A program made the translations under genes and the position numbers. Positions 40,900-50,278 of a DNA stretch of 64,000 nt are shown here, in pieces (position 1 is the first letter of the stretch; every line of letters begins with the position of its first letter). Source of the DNA: Flavobacterium noncentrifugens (lineage in GTDB: Bacteria > Bacteroidota > Bacteroidia > Flavobacteriales > Flavobacteriaceae). The notes under the pieces are model-generated. The model was not told where the DNA came from and searched no databases. It saw only the letters and a list, made by a program, of their open reading frames with translations. The stretch is taken from NCBI RefSeq assembly GCF_900100375.1, contig NZ_FNEZ01000001.1:372001-436000 (forward strand), given 5' to 3'.

Positions 40900-43013
40900 T
40901 ATTGTGGCTGGTGCGCAGGTTTTAATAAATCGTTGACGGTTTTCACCGGATTGAAAGTAATCAGCGGTACTTCTACGAAAACGGTGATCCATTTGGCCAT
41001 CGCGCCGTTCCATAATCCCGGAAGCTCGTATGCTTTTAGCGCTTCGCCGTTTTTATTTTTGTTGACGATGAATCCGCTGTTGTGGTCTACGAATTCGTGC
41101 AGGTTGAATTTTTCGCCTTTGAAATTCCGAATCCCACAAACCAAATCTACAGGATTGAAATGCGTAGATGCCGATAAAATCTGTGCTTGCAGAGTGTTTT
41201 CAAGATCGATTTGCGACGTTTCTACGATTTGAAGCGAGGTATTTCCTTTTTGGTCGCGCACCCAAAACGGGCCGCCGCCGGGTTCGCCTTCATTTTTGAC
41301 CATGCCGCAAACGCGGATCGGGCGGTTTAAAATTTCAACAATATAGCTGATTTTATTTTCAAGCGTGTATTTTGAAAAGTCATCAATGACTGAAATATTG
41401 AGTTGCTTTCTGGCAAAATCAATAATGGAATTAATATTTTCGTCTTTGATTAATCCGTTTTCGATTTGCTGCAAATACTCAAAAACCTGGTGCTGCAATT
41501 TGACAAGAATTCCGGCAAGGCCTTTTTTGTAAAGTGCAATTTCATAGATATGGTTCTGGATGACATTGTCGATGTTTTTGATAAAAACGATGTCGGCATT
41601 CAGGTTGTTCAGATTTGAAATTAACGCGCCGTGTCCTGCGGGACGAAAAACCAGCTGGTTGTTTCCGTCTCGGAAAGGAGTGTTCTTCACGTCAACGGCA
41701 ATGGTGTCTGTCGCCCTGTCCTGATAGGTAAAATTGATATTGATTTTTATTTTAGCCTGCTTTTCTACTTTATCTTTCACTGAATTGATGATTTTCACAA
41801 ATTCAGACTGATGGATGTCGGAAATCGTAAAATGTAGGTTTGAGGCCGCATTGGAGCTTGCATAAAAAGCGGTTTCGTTCAGATGTTCTTCAATTGGCGT
41901 CGCGATGTGCGTCGTATATTGATGAAACGGCAGCATGCCTTTTGCTTTATTGCAAAAATCGAAATGGCTGTCGGTCAGCATCGTTTTGATGAACTGGTAA
42001 TTTTTGCGGTCGCTTTCCCAGGAATTAAAATCAGGAAATGCCTTTTTCAGGTGATTGTCGATGTTCTCGAAAAACGGGAATTTCTCCAGTCCGGCGAGAA
42101 ATACCGTTAATGCAGCCGCGTGCTTTCGGTTTACGTAAGCATTAATAGTTTCGTTTTCCACATCGAATTCATTCAAAAATTCACTCAGGAATTTAAACAT
42201 TCTGCTTGCTGCACCTGAAGCGGGAACAAATTTTTTGAGTTTCAGACTGCTTTTTTTCGTATCGAAATAGGATGCAAAAGCTTTAAAATCTTCTGTTGCC
42301 AATTTTAAAATGCCATCTTCTTTTTTTGCCGGGCGGTCGAGAATCGCTTTCTGGATGCCCGATTTAAAAATATTGATGTGCTTTTTTATCGTTTCCGGAC
42401 TGATTCCGTGTTCATAAGTCTGGACAAAATCATACGAAGAAAAACCCATTTCCTTGCAACTAACCAAATCTTCGAGGATTTTTTTTGCTTTGGCTAAGCG
42501 AGTTTCCATGTCACCCGAAAGCATAATAAACGGCTTTTTACTGTCAATCAAAGCTTGTTTGAAAATGGCGAAAATCGCTTCGCGGTCGTCCGGGCGGTCG
42601 CGCAAATCGTCATTTTCCCACGGCACATCGATATCCGTTAAGAAAAACAAATCGTATTTGTGCTTGCGTGCGGCTTTTTCTAAAATCGGATCGCAAAAAT
42701 TATAGTAAATTTCAGAATAGACTTTGGTGACCATCAAACAAGTGTCGGCAAACAGGAATTTATTAGCGACACTCAGTACTTCATTTTCAAGTTTGGTTTG
42801 CCCGACGGCAATTGGCATCAAATCTTCGGGTTCACAAATAATTCCGGCATCGTTGAATTTTTCCTGTAAGTAATCACGCGCAAATTCGGGCGCCCAAACT
42901 GTCTCAAAGTGAGCAGCGAGCTGTTGGGACAAAGTGGTTTTTCCGGTGCTTTCAGGGCCGTAAAGCGCAATTTTTATGATGTCTGCGGACTGTTGCTTAA
43001 GATTTTCCTCCAT
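40899..43013 (-). CDS. NadR-like ATPase fused to DUF4301
   Basis: 704 residues. Residues of about 1-195 are a small P-loop kinase-like domain: Walker A YGPESTGKTT (18-27), FARDYLQEKF, and the lid-region RDRPDDREAI. This resembles the C-terminal ribosyl-nicotinamide kinase domain of NadR. Residues of about 200-704 are DUF4301 (YEHGISPETIKKHINIFKSG, FVPASGAASRMFKFL, PFHQYTTHIATPIEEHL, VFRPAGHGALISNLNNLNAD), which looks like a sugar-nucleotidyltransferase-like fold. It overlaps pnuT by 40 bases. The ATPase half probably phosphorylates the ligand that PnuT imports; this is inference. Confidence 0.8.
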   Translation of the reverse strand: MEENLKQQSADIIKIALYGPESTGKTTLSQQLAAHFETVWAPEFARDYLQEKFNDAGIICEPEDLMPIAVGQTKLENEVLSVANKFLFADTCLMVTKVYSEIYYNFCDPILEKAARKHKYDLFFLTDIDVPWENDDLRDRPDDREAIFAIFKQALIDSKKPFIMLSGDMETRLAKAKKILEDLVSCKEMGFSSYDFVQTYEHGISPETIKKHINIFKSGIQKAILDRPAKKEDGILKLATEDFKAFASYFDTKKSSLKLKKFVPASGAASRMFKFLSEFLNEFDVENETINAYVNRKHAAALTVFLAGLEKFPFFENIDNHLKKAFPDFNSWESDRKNYQFIKTMLTDSHFDFCNKAKGMLPFHQYTTHIATPIEEHLNETAFYASSNAASNLHFTISDIHQSEFVKIINSVKDKVEKQAKIKININFTYQDRATDTIAVDVKNTPFRDGNNQLVFRPAGHGALISNLNNLNADIVFIKNIDNVIQNHIYEIALYKKGLAGILVKLQHQVFEYLQQIENGLIKDENINSIIDFARKQLNISVIDDFSKYTLENKISYIVEILNRPIRVCGMVKNEGEPGGGPFWVRDQKGNTSLQIVETSQIDLENTLQAQILSASTHFNPVDLVCGIRNFKGEKFNLHEFVDHNSGFIVNKNKNGEALKAYELPGLWNGAMAKWITVFVEVPLITFNPVKTVNDLLKPAHQPQ

Positions 43014-43597
43014 TCTATATATGCCAAAATGGCTAAAATTGTAAAAACTATATATTCAAGCGACAAAATCCCCAAACCTCTGTAAGCGTATATCGGAACC
43101 GCAATTAAATCGCCGATGATCCACAACGTCCAGTTCTCGATTTTTTTAAAAGCCATGTACCACATTGCCGTAAAAAATAATCCTGAGGTAAAAATGTCTA
43201 AATAGTTTTCTGTTTTGATTTCGTAACCGAATGCTTTATAAACCGCGAAAATTACGATAATTGTGAGAAGAAACATCCCGAAACCTGTTAATTTTTCATG
43301 TGTGCTGGTTCGTGAGATCGCAACGGCATTTGTATTTTCTTTTTTGATTGACCATTTATACCAGCCGTAAATGCTCATGACCGAATAATAAATGTTAATG
43401 ACCATGTCGCCAAAATAACCTGCGCGGTATAATAAATAAACCGTAATTGTTGTTGCGATCAGTCCTGTTGGATAAACCAAAATATTTTCCTGCTTTGCAT
43501 AATAGACACTTGCAATACCAAAAACGAAAGTGATTGCTTCAAGGATAATGACGATCCATGGTGTGTTTTTGTAGGCTTCTGTGAAGAATTCGATCAT
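42974..43597 (-). CDS. pnuT: PnuC-family vitamin transporter, probably PnuT (thiamine)
   Basis: 207 residues from the ATG at 43597, which overlaps the preceding stop (ATGA). Seven hydrophobic segments are visible. Family signatures are NIYYSVMSIYGWYKWSIKKE, ALTLEAITF-type start, and 'WIIGDLIAVPIYAYRGLGIL' followed by LEYIVFTILAILAYIEWRKI. PnuC proteins take up nicotinamide riboside, PnuT takes up thiamine, and they act by facilitated diffusion plus intracellular trapping by a kinase. The nearby TPP riboswitch and the thiamine-binding-type gene favour thiamine. The substrate is therefore inferred from context, not from residues. Confidence 0.8.
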   Translation of the reverse strand: MIEFFTEAYKNTPWIVIILEAITFVFGIASVYYAKQENILVYPTGLIATTITVYLLYRAGYFGDMVINIYYSVMSIYGWYKWSIKKENTNAVAISRTSTHEKLTGFGMFLLTIIVIFAVYKAFGYEIKTENYLDIFTSGLFFTAMWYMAFKKIENWTLWIIGDLIAVPIYAYRGLGILSLEYIVFTILAILAYIEWRKILSNSPQTS

Positions 43598-43839
43598 AAT
43601 GTGCGGTCGCCTTTGACTAATTTTAGTGTAAAAACGCACATTTCCTCAGTTAAAAATGTTTCCTTCATCGCGCTTTTAAGAAAATCCATTATAGCATCGT
43701 AGTCACCATAAACCTGCGTCGTTAGTGGGTTTTCCAAAACGGCAAAACCTGAATTTCTAGCCTTTTTGATGAATGCAATAATTGGTTCCTCAAAATTTTG
43801 ATTCATTGGATAGAGGCTGATGTCGACGGATACTTTCAT
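43594..43839 (-). CDS. Thiamine-binding-domain (MTH1187/YkoF-type) protein
   Basis: 81 residues. MKVSVDISLYPMNQNFEEPI is the typical start of the small ferredoxin-like thiamine-binding family, with PLTTQVYGDYDAIMDFLKSA in the middle and a C-terminal strand CVFTLKLVKGDR. The family binds thiamine or its pyrimidine in some members. It lies between GGGP synthase (one-base overlap) and pnuT (4-base overlap), and so is translated in step with the transporter. It may act as a cytoplasmic thiamine sensor or carrier. Confidence 0.8.
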   Translation of the reverse strand: MKVSVDISLYPMNQNFEEPIIAFIKKARNSGFAVLENPLTTQVYGDYDAIMDFLKSAMKETFLTEEMCVFTLKLVKGDRTL

Positions 43840-44588
43840 TAATCTTCTGTTTTAAATTCGATTCCCTGGAAAATCTTGTCGAAGAAATCGGGGTCTTTTT
43901 CGAATGCCGTTCCGATGACAACCAGATCGGCCCCAGCATTGTAAGCGTTGTCGATGCTGCGGCTGCTTGTGATTCCGCCGCCAACGACAAGCGGAATGTC
44001 AAGGTTTTCAGCCACGCTTTTAATAATTGCTACAGAAACCGGATTTTTAGCGCCACTGCCCGCTTCCAGATAAATTAATTGTTGCCCGAGCAATTCTCCG
44101 GCGATTGCCGTGGCTGTGATTTCATCAATATCATTGCGGCTTAAAGGCTTGGTATTGCTGACTGTTTCGACAGCCGTTTCGTGGCCGCTTTCGATTAGGA
44201 TATAACCGGTCGGAATGACTTCAAGATTGGACTTTTTCAAGATCGGTGCGGCTTTGACCTGATGCTCGATCAAGTAATCCGGGTTTCTGCCGGAGATTAA
44301 AGACAGGAATAAAATGCCGTTAGCCAAAGTGGAGATCTGTGACGGGTTTCCGGGAAACAAAATGACGGGCAAGTTGCAGTTTTGCCTGAACTGCATGATC
44401 AAATCGTCGATATCGGTGCTGATGACGTGGCTTCCGCCGACGAAAATGTGCGTGGCTGGTGACATGTTGATCTTCGCTACCAGGTTTTCGAGATTGGAAC
44501 GGTCGATTTTATCGGGATCGAGCAGGATCGCCAGCAGTTTTTTATTGGATTTCTTGGCCTGAAGAATGTCAGCGTAAATTTGTTTCAT
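43839..44588 (-). CDS. Geranylgeranylglyceryl/heptaprenylglyceryl phosphate synthase
   Basis: 249 residues from the ATG at 44588; a TTG at 44597 adds three residues. The TIM-barrel family is marked by LLAILLDPDKIDRSNLENLV, THIFVGGSHVISTDIDDLIM, LPVILFPGNPSQISTLANGI, ADGVLFLSLISGRNPDYLIEHQ-type and LIYLEAGSGAKNPVSVAIIK, and PLVVGGGITSSRSIDNAYNA. The enzyme joins a polyprenyl diphosphate to glycerol-1-phosphate, the ether-lipid reaction of archaea. A Flavobacterium homologue has been shown to make geranylgeranylglyceryl phosphate. It overlaps the thiamine-binding gene by one base. Confidence 0.93.
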   Translation of the reverse strand: MKQIYADILQAKKSNKKLLAILLDPDKIDRSNLENLVAKINMSPATHIFVGGSHVISTDIDDLIMQFRQNCNLPVILFPGNPSQISTLANGILFLSLISGRNPDYLIEHQVKAAPILKKSNLEVIPTGYILIESGHETAVETVSNTKPLSRNDIDEITATAIAGELLGQQLIYLEAGSGAKNPVSVAIIKSVAENLDIPLVVGGGITSSRSIDNAYNAGADLVVIGTAFEKDPDFFDKIFQGIEFKTED

Positions 44589-44642
44589 CTGCGGCAAATA
44601 TACGAAGATTGTATTTGTGGCTTTGCGCCAAAAGTTAAGATT

Positions 44643-45272
44643 TTATTTTTCGAGGACGTAAACGAGCGTGAAGTTTTCCATTTCCTCAAAATAGACAGAA
44701 AAAGTCATTCTGGTTTCATTAAAGTTGAGAATGACATCGGTTTGAAGGTGTTGCATTTCGAAAGGCTGCACGAAAATATGGTCGTTGAAACTGATGCCAA
44801 CTTCATTCCGGATTTTGAAAATTGCTTCTTTAACGCCCCAGACCACGGTGAGTTTCCGCATATAATCAGCCGCGTTTTTGTCGAGCCACGTCATTTCGAA
44901 TTCGGCAAATTTGTAATCGAGAATTTTGATTTTATCGCGCTGCTTTTCCATATCGATGCCAATGTTCTGGTCGCTGAAAATAACCGCTGAAAATTCGTGT
45001 GAATGCGTGATCGAAAGGTGTTTCCCGTCTTTAAGATGCGGTTTCCCGAATGCATCGTAAGTCAGGTCAAAATCGGAATAGCCGTTTTCGTGAAGAATTT
45101 TGCGCACACTTAGAAAACCGCGCCGGTGCAATTCGGATTTCATTCCGTTTAAACGGATTTCATTGCGGTCGTTAAGTTGCACTTCCTCTCGAAGCTGGGC
45201 ATACGGCTCGTCGATTTTCCAGATGTAGATCTGCGTTTTCGGACTGAAATTAATGATTTTATATAATGGCAT
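44643..45272 (-). CDS. 4'-phosphopantetheinyl transferase superfamily protein
   Basis: 209 residues. The core has SITHSHEFSAVIFSDQNIGI, the Mg-binding GIDMEK, and the catalytic WGVKEAIFKI (W-x-x-KEA), the two key motifs of Sfp/AcpS-like enzymes. It moves phosphopantetheine from CoA to an acyl or peptidyl carrier protein. Length matches the Sfp-type monomer. It lies 54 bases upstream of the GGGP synthase gene on the same strand and may be the first gene of this operon. Confidence 0.9.
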   Translation of the reverse strand: MPLYKIINFSPKTQIYIWKIDEPYAQLREEVQLNDRNEIRLNGMKSELHRRGFLSVRKILHENGYSDFDLTYDAFGKPHLKDGKHLSITHSHEFSAVIFSDQNIGIDMEKQRDKIKILDYKFAEFEMTWLDKNAADYMRKLTVVWGVKEAIFKIRNEVGISFNDHIFVQPFEMQHLQTDVILNFNETRMTFSVYFEEMENFTLVYVLEK

Positions 45273-45289
45273 CTGGTTTTGCAGGTTTT

Positions 45290-45382
45290 CCTAGCCCCGA
45301 TAGTAGTGGAAATCCTTTTATAAAGTTGTAGCGCAGCGGAAATTTTATAAAAGATTGCAACGGATAGCGGGAATAGCTTCTA
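45290..45382. repeat. Family-A repeat, copy 5
   Basis: Starts CCTAGCCCCGATAGTAGTGG, holds AAATCCTTTTATAAAG and AAAAGATTGCAACGG, and ends GCGGGAATAGCTTCTA. Same subgroup as copies at 34771 and 62044. It fills most of the gap before ahcY. Confidence 0.75.
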
Positions 45383-45480
45383 AAAATTAAAAAATATTTA
45401 TTGATTTGTGTTTCAAAAAGTTAACGCTTTAAACAACTTATAAATTTCGGCAAATCTATTTTAAATAAAAAGGAATTGCG

Positions 45481-45488
45481 TAAATTTG
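45481..45488 (+). promoter_or_regulatory. Bacteroidota -7 element for ahcY
   Basis: TAAATTTG followed by CACG, 34 bases before the ATG at 45522. No clear -33 TTG. Confidence 0.5.
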
Positions 45489-45521
45489 CACGAAAATTTA
45501 AGTTAAAACAAAAATATCATA

Positions 45522-46838
45522 ATGAGTACAACGACAATGCCTTTTGTGGCGTACAAAGTAAAAGACATTTCCTTAGCGGCTTGGGGAAGAAAAGAAATTG
45601 AACTTGCTGAAGCTGAAATGCCAGGATTGATGGCACTTCGCGCAGAATATAACGACGAGCAACCGTTGAAAGGTGCACGCATCGCTGGTTGTTTGCACAT
45701 GACGATTCAGACTGCCGTTTTAATCGAAACTTTGATCGCTTTGGGCGCTGAAGTGACTTGGTCGTCTTGCAATATTTTCTCTACGCAAGATCAGGCTGCG
45801 GCTGCGATTGCTGCTGCAGGAATCCAGGTTTATGCGTGGAAAGGCTTGAATGAGCCTGATTTTGACTGGTGTATTGAGCAGACTTTGTTCTTTGGCGAAG
45901 ACAGAAAACCGTTGAACATGATCCTTGATGATGGTGGCGATTTGACGAATATGGTTTTTGACCGTTATCCGGAATTGGTGGACGGAATCCGTGGATTGTC
46001 TGAAGAAACGACTACCGGAGTTCACCGTTTGTACGAAAGAATGAAAAATGGCACTTTGGTGATGCCTGCGATCAACGTAAATGATTCGGTGACCAAATCT
46101 AAATTTGACAACAAATACGGTTGTAAAGAAAGTGCTGTGGACGCGGTTCGTCGTGCAACAGATTTGATGTTGGCGGGGAAAAGAGTGATCGTTTGCGGAT
46201 ATGGCGATGTGGGTAAAGGAACTGCGGCTTCGTTCCGTGGCGCCGGTTCTATCGTAACGGTTACTGAAATTGACCCGATTTGTGCGCTTCAGGCTGCGAT
46301 GGATGGTTTTGAAGTGAAAAAACTCGATACGGTGATCGCTACTGCGGATATTATCATTACGACTACTGGAAACAAAGACATTGTTTTGGGTTCGCATTTT
46401 GAAAAAATGAAAGACAAAACGGTTGTTTGCAACATTGGACACTTTGACAATGAAATCGATATGGCGTGGCTGAACAAAAACCACGGTGCTTCTAAAATTG
46501 AGATCAAACCGCAGGTTGACAAATATACAATCGCTGGAAAAGACATTATCATTTTGGCTGAAGGGCGATTGGTAAACCTCGGCTGCGCGACCGGACATCC
46601 GAGTTTTGTAATGAGCAACTCGTTTACAAACCAGACTTTGGCGCAAATTGAATTGTGGAAAAACAGCGCGAATTATGACAATGAAGTATATATGTTGCCA
46701 AAACATTTGGATGAAAAAGTAGCTTCTTTGCACTTGGCAAAACTGGGTGTTGAATTGGAAACTTTGAGAGACGACCAGGCTGCTTACATTGGCGTGGACG
46801 TTCAGGGGCCCTTTAAACCGGAATATTACAGATACTAA
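45522..46838 (+). CDS. ahcY: Adenosylhomocysteinase
   Basis: 438 residues. Typical segments are [71 protein letters not shown], [40 protein letters not shown] (the NAD-binding loop) and the C-terminal [20 protein letters not shown] ending PEYYRY. It reversibly hydrolyses S-adenosylhomocysteine to adenosine and homocysteine in the cytoplasm, keeping the methylation cycle running. Length and all motifs are normal. It stands alone with a promoter and terminator. Confidence 0.98.
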   Translation: MSTTTMPFVAYKVKDISLAAWGRKEIELAEAEMPGLMALRAEYNDEQPLKGARIAGCLHMTIQTAVLIETLIALGAEVTWSSCNIFSTQDQAAAAIAAAGIQVYAWKGLNEPDFDWCIEQTLFFGEDRKPLNMILDDGGDLTNMVFDRYPELVDGIRGLSEETTTGVHRLYERMKNGTLVMPAINVNDSVTKSKFDNKYGCKESAVDAVRRATDLMLAGKRVIVCGYGDVGKGTAASFRGAGSIVTVTEIDPICALQAAMDGFEVKKLDTVIATADIIITTTGNKDIVLGSHFEKMKDKTVVCNIGHFDNEIDMAWLNKNHGASKIEIKPQVDKYTIAGKDIIILAEGRLVNLGCATGHPSFVMSNSFTNQTLAQIELWKNSANYDNEVYMLPKHLDEKVASLHLAKLGVELETLRDDQAAYIGVDVQGPFKPEYYRY

Positions 46839-46864
46839 TCTGATAGAAATTAGATTGACAAATG

Positions 46865-46893
46865 AAACCCTTGCAGCAATGTGAGGGTTTTTT
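46865..46893 (+). terminator. Terminator after ahcY
   Basis: AAACCCT / AGGGTTT stem with a 12-base loop and a run of T. Confidence 0.75.
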
Positions 46894-46936
46894 ATTTGAT
46901 TTTTTCTATATTTATCATTCCAAAAAATTAAACATT

Positions 46937-47377
46937 ATGAAATCAAAAACACAAAACTTAGGAACTGCACTTTTGCTGGCCGGAATTTTATCGTTGACTT
47001 CTTGTAAAAAAGAAACCGTAGAAACTGTGAGTACCGATGTTGATGGCGACACCACGACAGTCGTAACAACTACGACAACTGAAAACGGAGTCGATGTAAA
47101 TACCGATAAAGCGGAAGCCAATCTAAAAGAAGCGCGTGAAAATTTGAAAGAAGCAATTGCCAAAGGCGACAAAAAAGCGCAGGAAGCCGCTCAAAAAACT
47201 GCCGATGAAGCCGAATCAGCCTGGGCAAAACTCAAAGCAAATGTTAAGGAAGGCGCTGATAAAACCAAAGCGTCACTTGAAGAAGCTAAGGACAATACTT
47301 CTGCAAAAATGCAGGAAGCCAAAGAAAACACGAAGGAAAAATACAACGAAGCTTTAGAAAAAGCCAAAGCAAAATAA
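46937..47377 (+). CDS. Coiled-coil lipoprotein with LEA-like repeats
   Basis: 146 residues from the ATG at 46937, because the longer frame runs through the ahcY terminator. The signal peptide ends in the lipobox LTSC, so the protein is probably lipid-anchored. After a Thr/Val-rich linker (about 25-55) the rest is a single long amphipathic Lys/Glu/Ala helix with 11-residue periodicity (KAEANLKEARENLKEAIAKG, EEAKDNTSAKMQEAKENTKE). This is similar to LEA/apolipoprotein-like proteins, which protect membranes or proteins from stress or bind lipids. No specific function can be given. Confidence 0.7.
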   Translation: MKSKTQNLGTALLLAGILSLTSCKKETVETVSTDVDGDTTTVVTTTTTENGVDVNTDKAEANLKEARENLKEAIAKGDKKAQEAAQKTADEAESAWAKLKANVKEGADKTKASLEEAKDNTSAKMQEAKENTKEKYNEALEKAKAK

Positions 47378-47386
47378 ATTAAAAAG

Positions 47387-47412
47387 ACCGTTTCAATTGA
47401 AGCGGTTTTTTA
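47387..47412 (+). terminator. Terminator of the coiled-coil lipoprotein gene
   Basis: ACCGTTTCA / TGAAGCGGT, a 9-bp stem with one wobble, AT loop and T-run. Confidence 0.8.
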
Positions 47413-47451
47413 TTTTTATATTTACGATTCCAACTACTAAACTACATCATT

Positions 47452-49467
47452 TTGAGAAAAATTACCTTCTTCGCGTTATTACTTGCTTCCATTCCATCAT
47501 TTGCACAAATTGTCAACACCGCGCCTTACATTTTAACTGTGGATGAATTGAAATCGTGGACAGAAACCGGTTCAACCGCTTCTACAGATTTAATTGCAAC
47601 GATTCCGTTGGCCGAAAGGTTTACAAATGTTCAAACGCAATTCAACCCCAATTTAAACAACAACCTGCAAATCGCTTATTTGCCTGACGGAATGAACAAT
47701 TTTGGGAATTATTTCGGCGAGCAAAACCAATTTAATTTGTACAATTTTACGCACTGGGCTTATATTGATAAATTCGTGTGGTTTGGCGGCACGTCTTCAC
47801 AAACGATTCAGATTCCGTCATCGCCCTGGGCGAATGCCGCGCATAAAAACGGCGTTAAAATATATGGCGATGTGTTCTTTTCACCAACCGCGTTCGGCGG
47901 ATCGACAACAACGTTGCAAAATTTCCTCGAAAAAGATTCTGAAGGCCATTTTATCGCGCTTCCAAAGATGATCGCAATCATGCAATACTATAAATTTGAC
48001 GGCTGGTTTATCAATCAGGAAACAGCTACGACTCCGGTAGTTGCGGTTTTGATGCAGGAATTTGTAAAAGAATTAACGACTCAGGCCGAAGCGGTCGGAA
48101 AGGAAATTATGTGGTATGATGCCATGATCTTAAACGGAAATGTAGGATGGCAAAACCGATTGAACGCCAATAACAGTCCGTTTTTACAAGCCGATCTTGA
48201 TGGAAATTCAGAAAACGGATTCGAACAACGCGTGAGCAGCAGCATATTTGTCAATTTCTTCTGGAACAATGTGGCACAGGTTATCGCCTCAAGAACACAG
48301 GCGGCAACCATTGGCAGACCTTCTTTTGATGTTTTTACCGGCGCCGATATTTGGCCCGGAAGAAATCAGGGAAATTTTATGACCAACGGCAATACGTTTA
48401 TGACAAAACTTCATGAAACAAACACTTCGATTCCGATTACTTCTTTGGGATTGTTTGCTACTAATTGCGTTTACAACAGTTCGGTTTTTACCAATTTTAA
48501 TAACGACCCGACCGATGTCAATTCGTTTTACGATGCAGAAAATCATTTGTTTGCCGGCTCCGATTCAAATCCGGGAATAGTGGATGCAACCGGTTTTAAA
48601 GGGCTTTCAGCTTGGGTTCCGGAAACTTCAGTGATTTCTGAGCAACTTGCTACAAATTTTAATACCGGACATGGCAAGCAAAAATTTGGACCAGGCGTCG
48701 TAACAAGTACGGAAAGTTGGCATGATATGAATGAGCAAGACATTTTACCAACTTGGCAATGGGCCTTTTCACAAAATGGAATGCTTAACGCAAAATGGGA
48801 TTTTGACGATGCTTTTTACAGTGGAAATTCGCTCAAAATCTCAGGAAACCTTCCTGCCAATACACCAATAGACCTTATGCTGTTTAAAACAAAATTCTCG
48901 GTACCTCAAAATCTTGGAACGCAGACGACGAATGTATTTTTTAAATGTGCAAATCCAGAAAATTCAAAAATGAAACTTCTCGTTGTATTTGCAGATGATC
49001 CGACACAAAAATATGAATTCCCTTTAAATGCGACACCTTGGCCTTTTTTCAATAACTGGGCTTCACAAACCATTGCATTGAGTGATCATGGCGGACGAGA
49101 AGTTGCCATGTTGGGACTTCGTTTTTATTCTGAAACTTCAATCCCGGATTATTCAATAAACATTGGGGAATTTACGAGCCAACAAGCACTTCTCTCCAAT
49201 ACTGAACAATCTGGCAATCCACAATTTGTAATTGTCAGTTATCCAAATAACAATAGCATTTCTTTTACTTTAAATTGGAAAGGAACCGATCATGTAAACT
49301 ATTCTATTTACGACTTGTTGGGAAAGATAGTAAAAACAGATACTATCAAACTCAATAAAACCACACATTACAGTTTGGATACCTCAAGATTAGGTTCAGG
49401 TTCGTACATCGTGAAATTTACAGACAAGAACAATGTTTCTGAAACCAAAAAAATCGTCATCAAGTAA
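47452..49467 (+). CDS. GH85 endo-beta-N-acetylglucosaminidase with T9SS sorting tail
   Basis: 671 residues with a TTG start. After a signal peptide (ends PSFAQ) the GH85 catalytic barrel extends over about residues 40-390, with the catalytic pair Asn188 and Glu190 in FDGWFINQETATTP and the following MWYDAMILNGNVGWQNRLNA. A beta-sandwich region follows. The last ~80 residues (from about NPQFVIVSYPNNNSISFTLN, with YSIYDLLGKIVKTDT and LGSGSYIVKFTDKNN) are a type A T9SS sorting domain. GH85 enzymes cut the chitobiose core of N-glycans. It should be secreted through T9SS and act outside the cell on host- or environment-derived glycoproteins. Confidence 0.88.
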   Translation: MRKITFFALLLASIPSFAQIVNTAPYILTVDELKSWTETGSTASTDLIATIPLAERFTNVQTQFNPNLNNNLQIAYLPDGMNNFGNYFGEQNQFNLYNFTHWAYIDKFVWFGGTSSQTIQIPSSPWANAAHKNGVKIYGDVFFSPTAFGGSTTTLQNFLEKDSEGHFIALPKMIAIMQYYKFDGWFINQETATTPVVAVLMQEFVKELTTQAEAVGKEIMWYDAMILNGNVGWQNRLNANNSPFLQADLDGNSENGFEQRVSSSIFVNFFWNNVAQVIASRTQAATIGRPSFDVFTGADIWPGRNQGNFMTNGNTFMTKLHETNTSIPITSLGLFATNCVYNSSVFTNFNNDPTDVNSFYDAENHLFAGSDSNPGIVDATGFKGLSAWVPETSVISEQLATNFNTGHGKQKFGPGVVTSTESWHDMNEQDILPTWQWAFSQNGMLNAKWDFDDAFYSGNSLKISGNLPANTPIDLMLFKTKFSVPQNLGTQTTNVFFKCANPENSKMKLLVVFADDPTQKYEFPLNATPWPFFNNWASQTIALSDHGGREVAMLGLRFYSETSIPDYSINIGEFTSQQALLSNTEQSGNPQFVIVSYPNNNSISFTLNWKGTDHVNYSIYDLLGKIVKTDTIKLNKTTHYSLDTSRLGSGSYIVKFTDKNNVSETKKIVIK

Positions 49468-49575
49468 ATTCCCCTTATTTAGACTGAATTGGTATTTGCC
49501 CGAAATCAGCCGATTGTAAATATAAAACGCCTACTTTTTAGTACTTTTATATTACAATTAGAAAAAAATAAAGCC

Positions 49576-50106
49576 ATGATATCAAAAACAGTCGAAATAG
49601 CACTCAATAAACAGGTGACCATTGAAGCCGAGTCTTCGCAAATATACCTCGCCATGGCTTGCTGGGCGGAAGCCAAAGGCCTTGAAGGCGTAGCGCAATT
49701 CATGTACAAACAATCGGACGAAGAGCGCGTACACATGCTTAAAATCGTAAAATTCATCAATGAACGTGGCGGAAACGCTTACATTTCTGAACTCAAAGCA
49801 CCAAATGTGTCGTTTAACAACTTCAAGGAAATGTTTCAGGAACTGCATGACCACGAAGTTTTTGTGTCGGAATCGATCAACGATCTCGTTCACATCACAC
49901 TACAGGAACGCGATTATGCGACGCACAACTTCCTGCAATGGTATGTCACCGAGCAAATTGAAGAAGAAGCGCAGGCAAGGGCAATCCTCGATAAAATCAA
50001 CCTCATCGGCGACGACAAAGGCGGATTGTATTTGTTCGACCGCGACATTCAGCAATTAACCGTTTATAATGTGGTTGCTCCGGGAAATACAGGAAATAAA
50101 AATTAA
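49576..50106 (+). CDS. Bacterial non-haem ferritin
   Basis: 176 residues from the ATG at 49576, as ferritins begin close to 'MISKTVEIALNKQVTIEAES'. The ferroxidase glutamates and histidine are visible in IEAESSQIYLAMACWAEAKG, DEERVHMLKIVKFINERGGN and EEEAQARAILDKINLIGDDK. It is an iron-storing 24-mer in the cytoplasm and has normal length. The gap to the GH85 gene is 108 bases and contains a TAcTTTTa near-consensus -7 element. Confidence 0.93.
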   Translation: MISKTVEIALNKQVTIEAESSQIYLAMACWAEAKGLEGVAQFMYKQSDEERVHMLKIVKFINERGGNAYISELKAPNVSFNNFKEMFQELHDHEVFVSESINDLVHITLQERDYATHNFLQWYVTEQIEEEAQARAILDKINLIGDDKGGLYLFDRDIQQLTVYNVVAPGNTGNKN

Positions 50107-50117
50107 TAAAGATTTAA

Positions 50118-50250
50118 ACCATTAAGAACATTTAGTTCATTCAGGTAAACGGATCAAAAAAAATAAATTATTTCAAACAACCCATTCTTCATAGAATGGC
50201 TTGTTTAATAAACATTGGATTGGCATAATGAACTTAATGCCCTCAATGGT
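50118..50250. repeat. Family-B repeat, long diverged copy
   Basis: Outer arms 50118-50144 (ACCATTAAGAACATTTAGTT ...) and 50224-50250 (... TGCCCTCAATGGT) match the family-B arms of 36185-36246 with a few changes. Between them is an extra copy of the terminator stem found at 50279-50311. Confidence 0.75.
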
Positions 50251-50278
50251 TCAAAAAAATCCAAACTGTTCAAACCAA

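Noticed and set aside
45383..45521. SAM or SAH riboswitch before ahcY
   Set aside because: The leader after the -7 element is only about 25-30 bases and shows no conserved riboswitch core.
45720..46733. 337-residue open frame opposite ahcY
   Set aside because: Antisense shadow of a highly conserved gene; composition (Arg/Phe/Ser-rich) is typical of reverse-strand artefacts.
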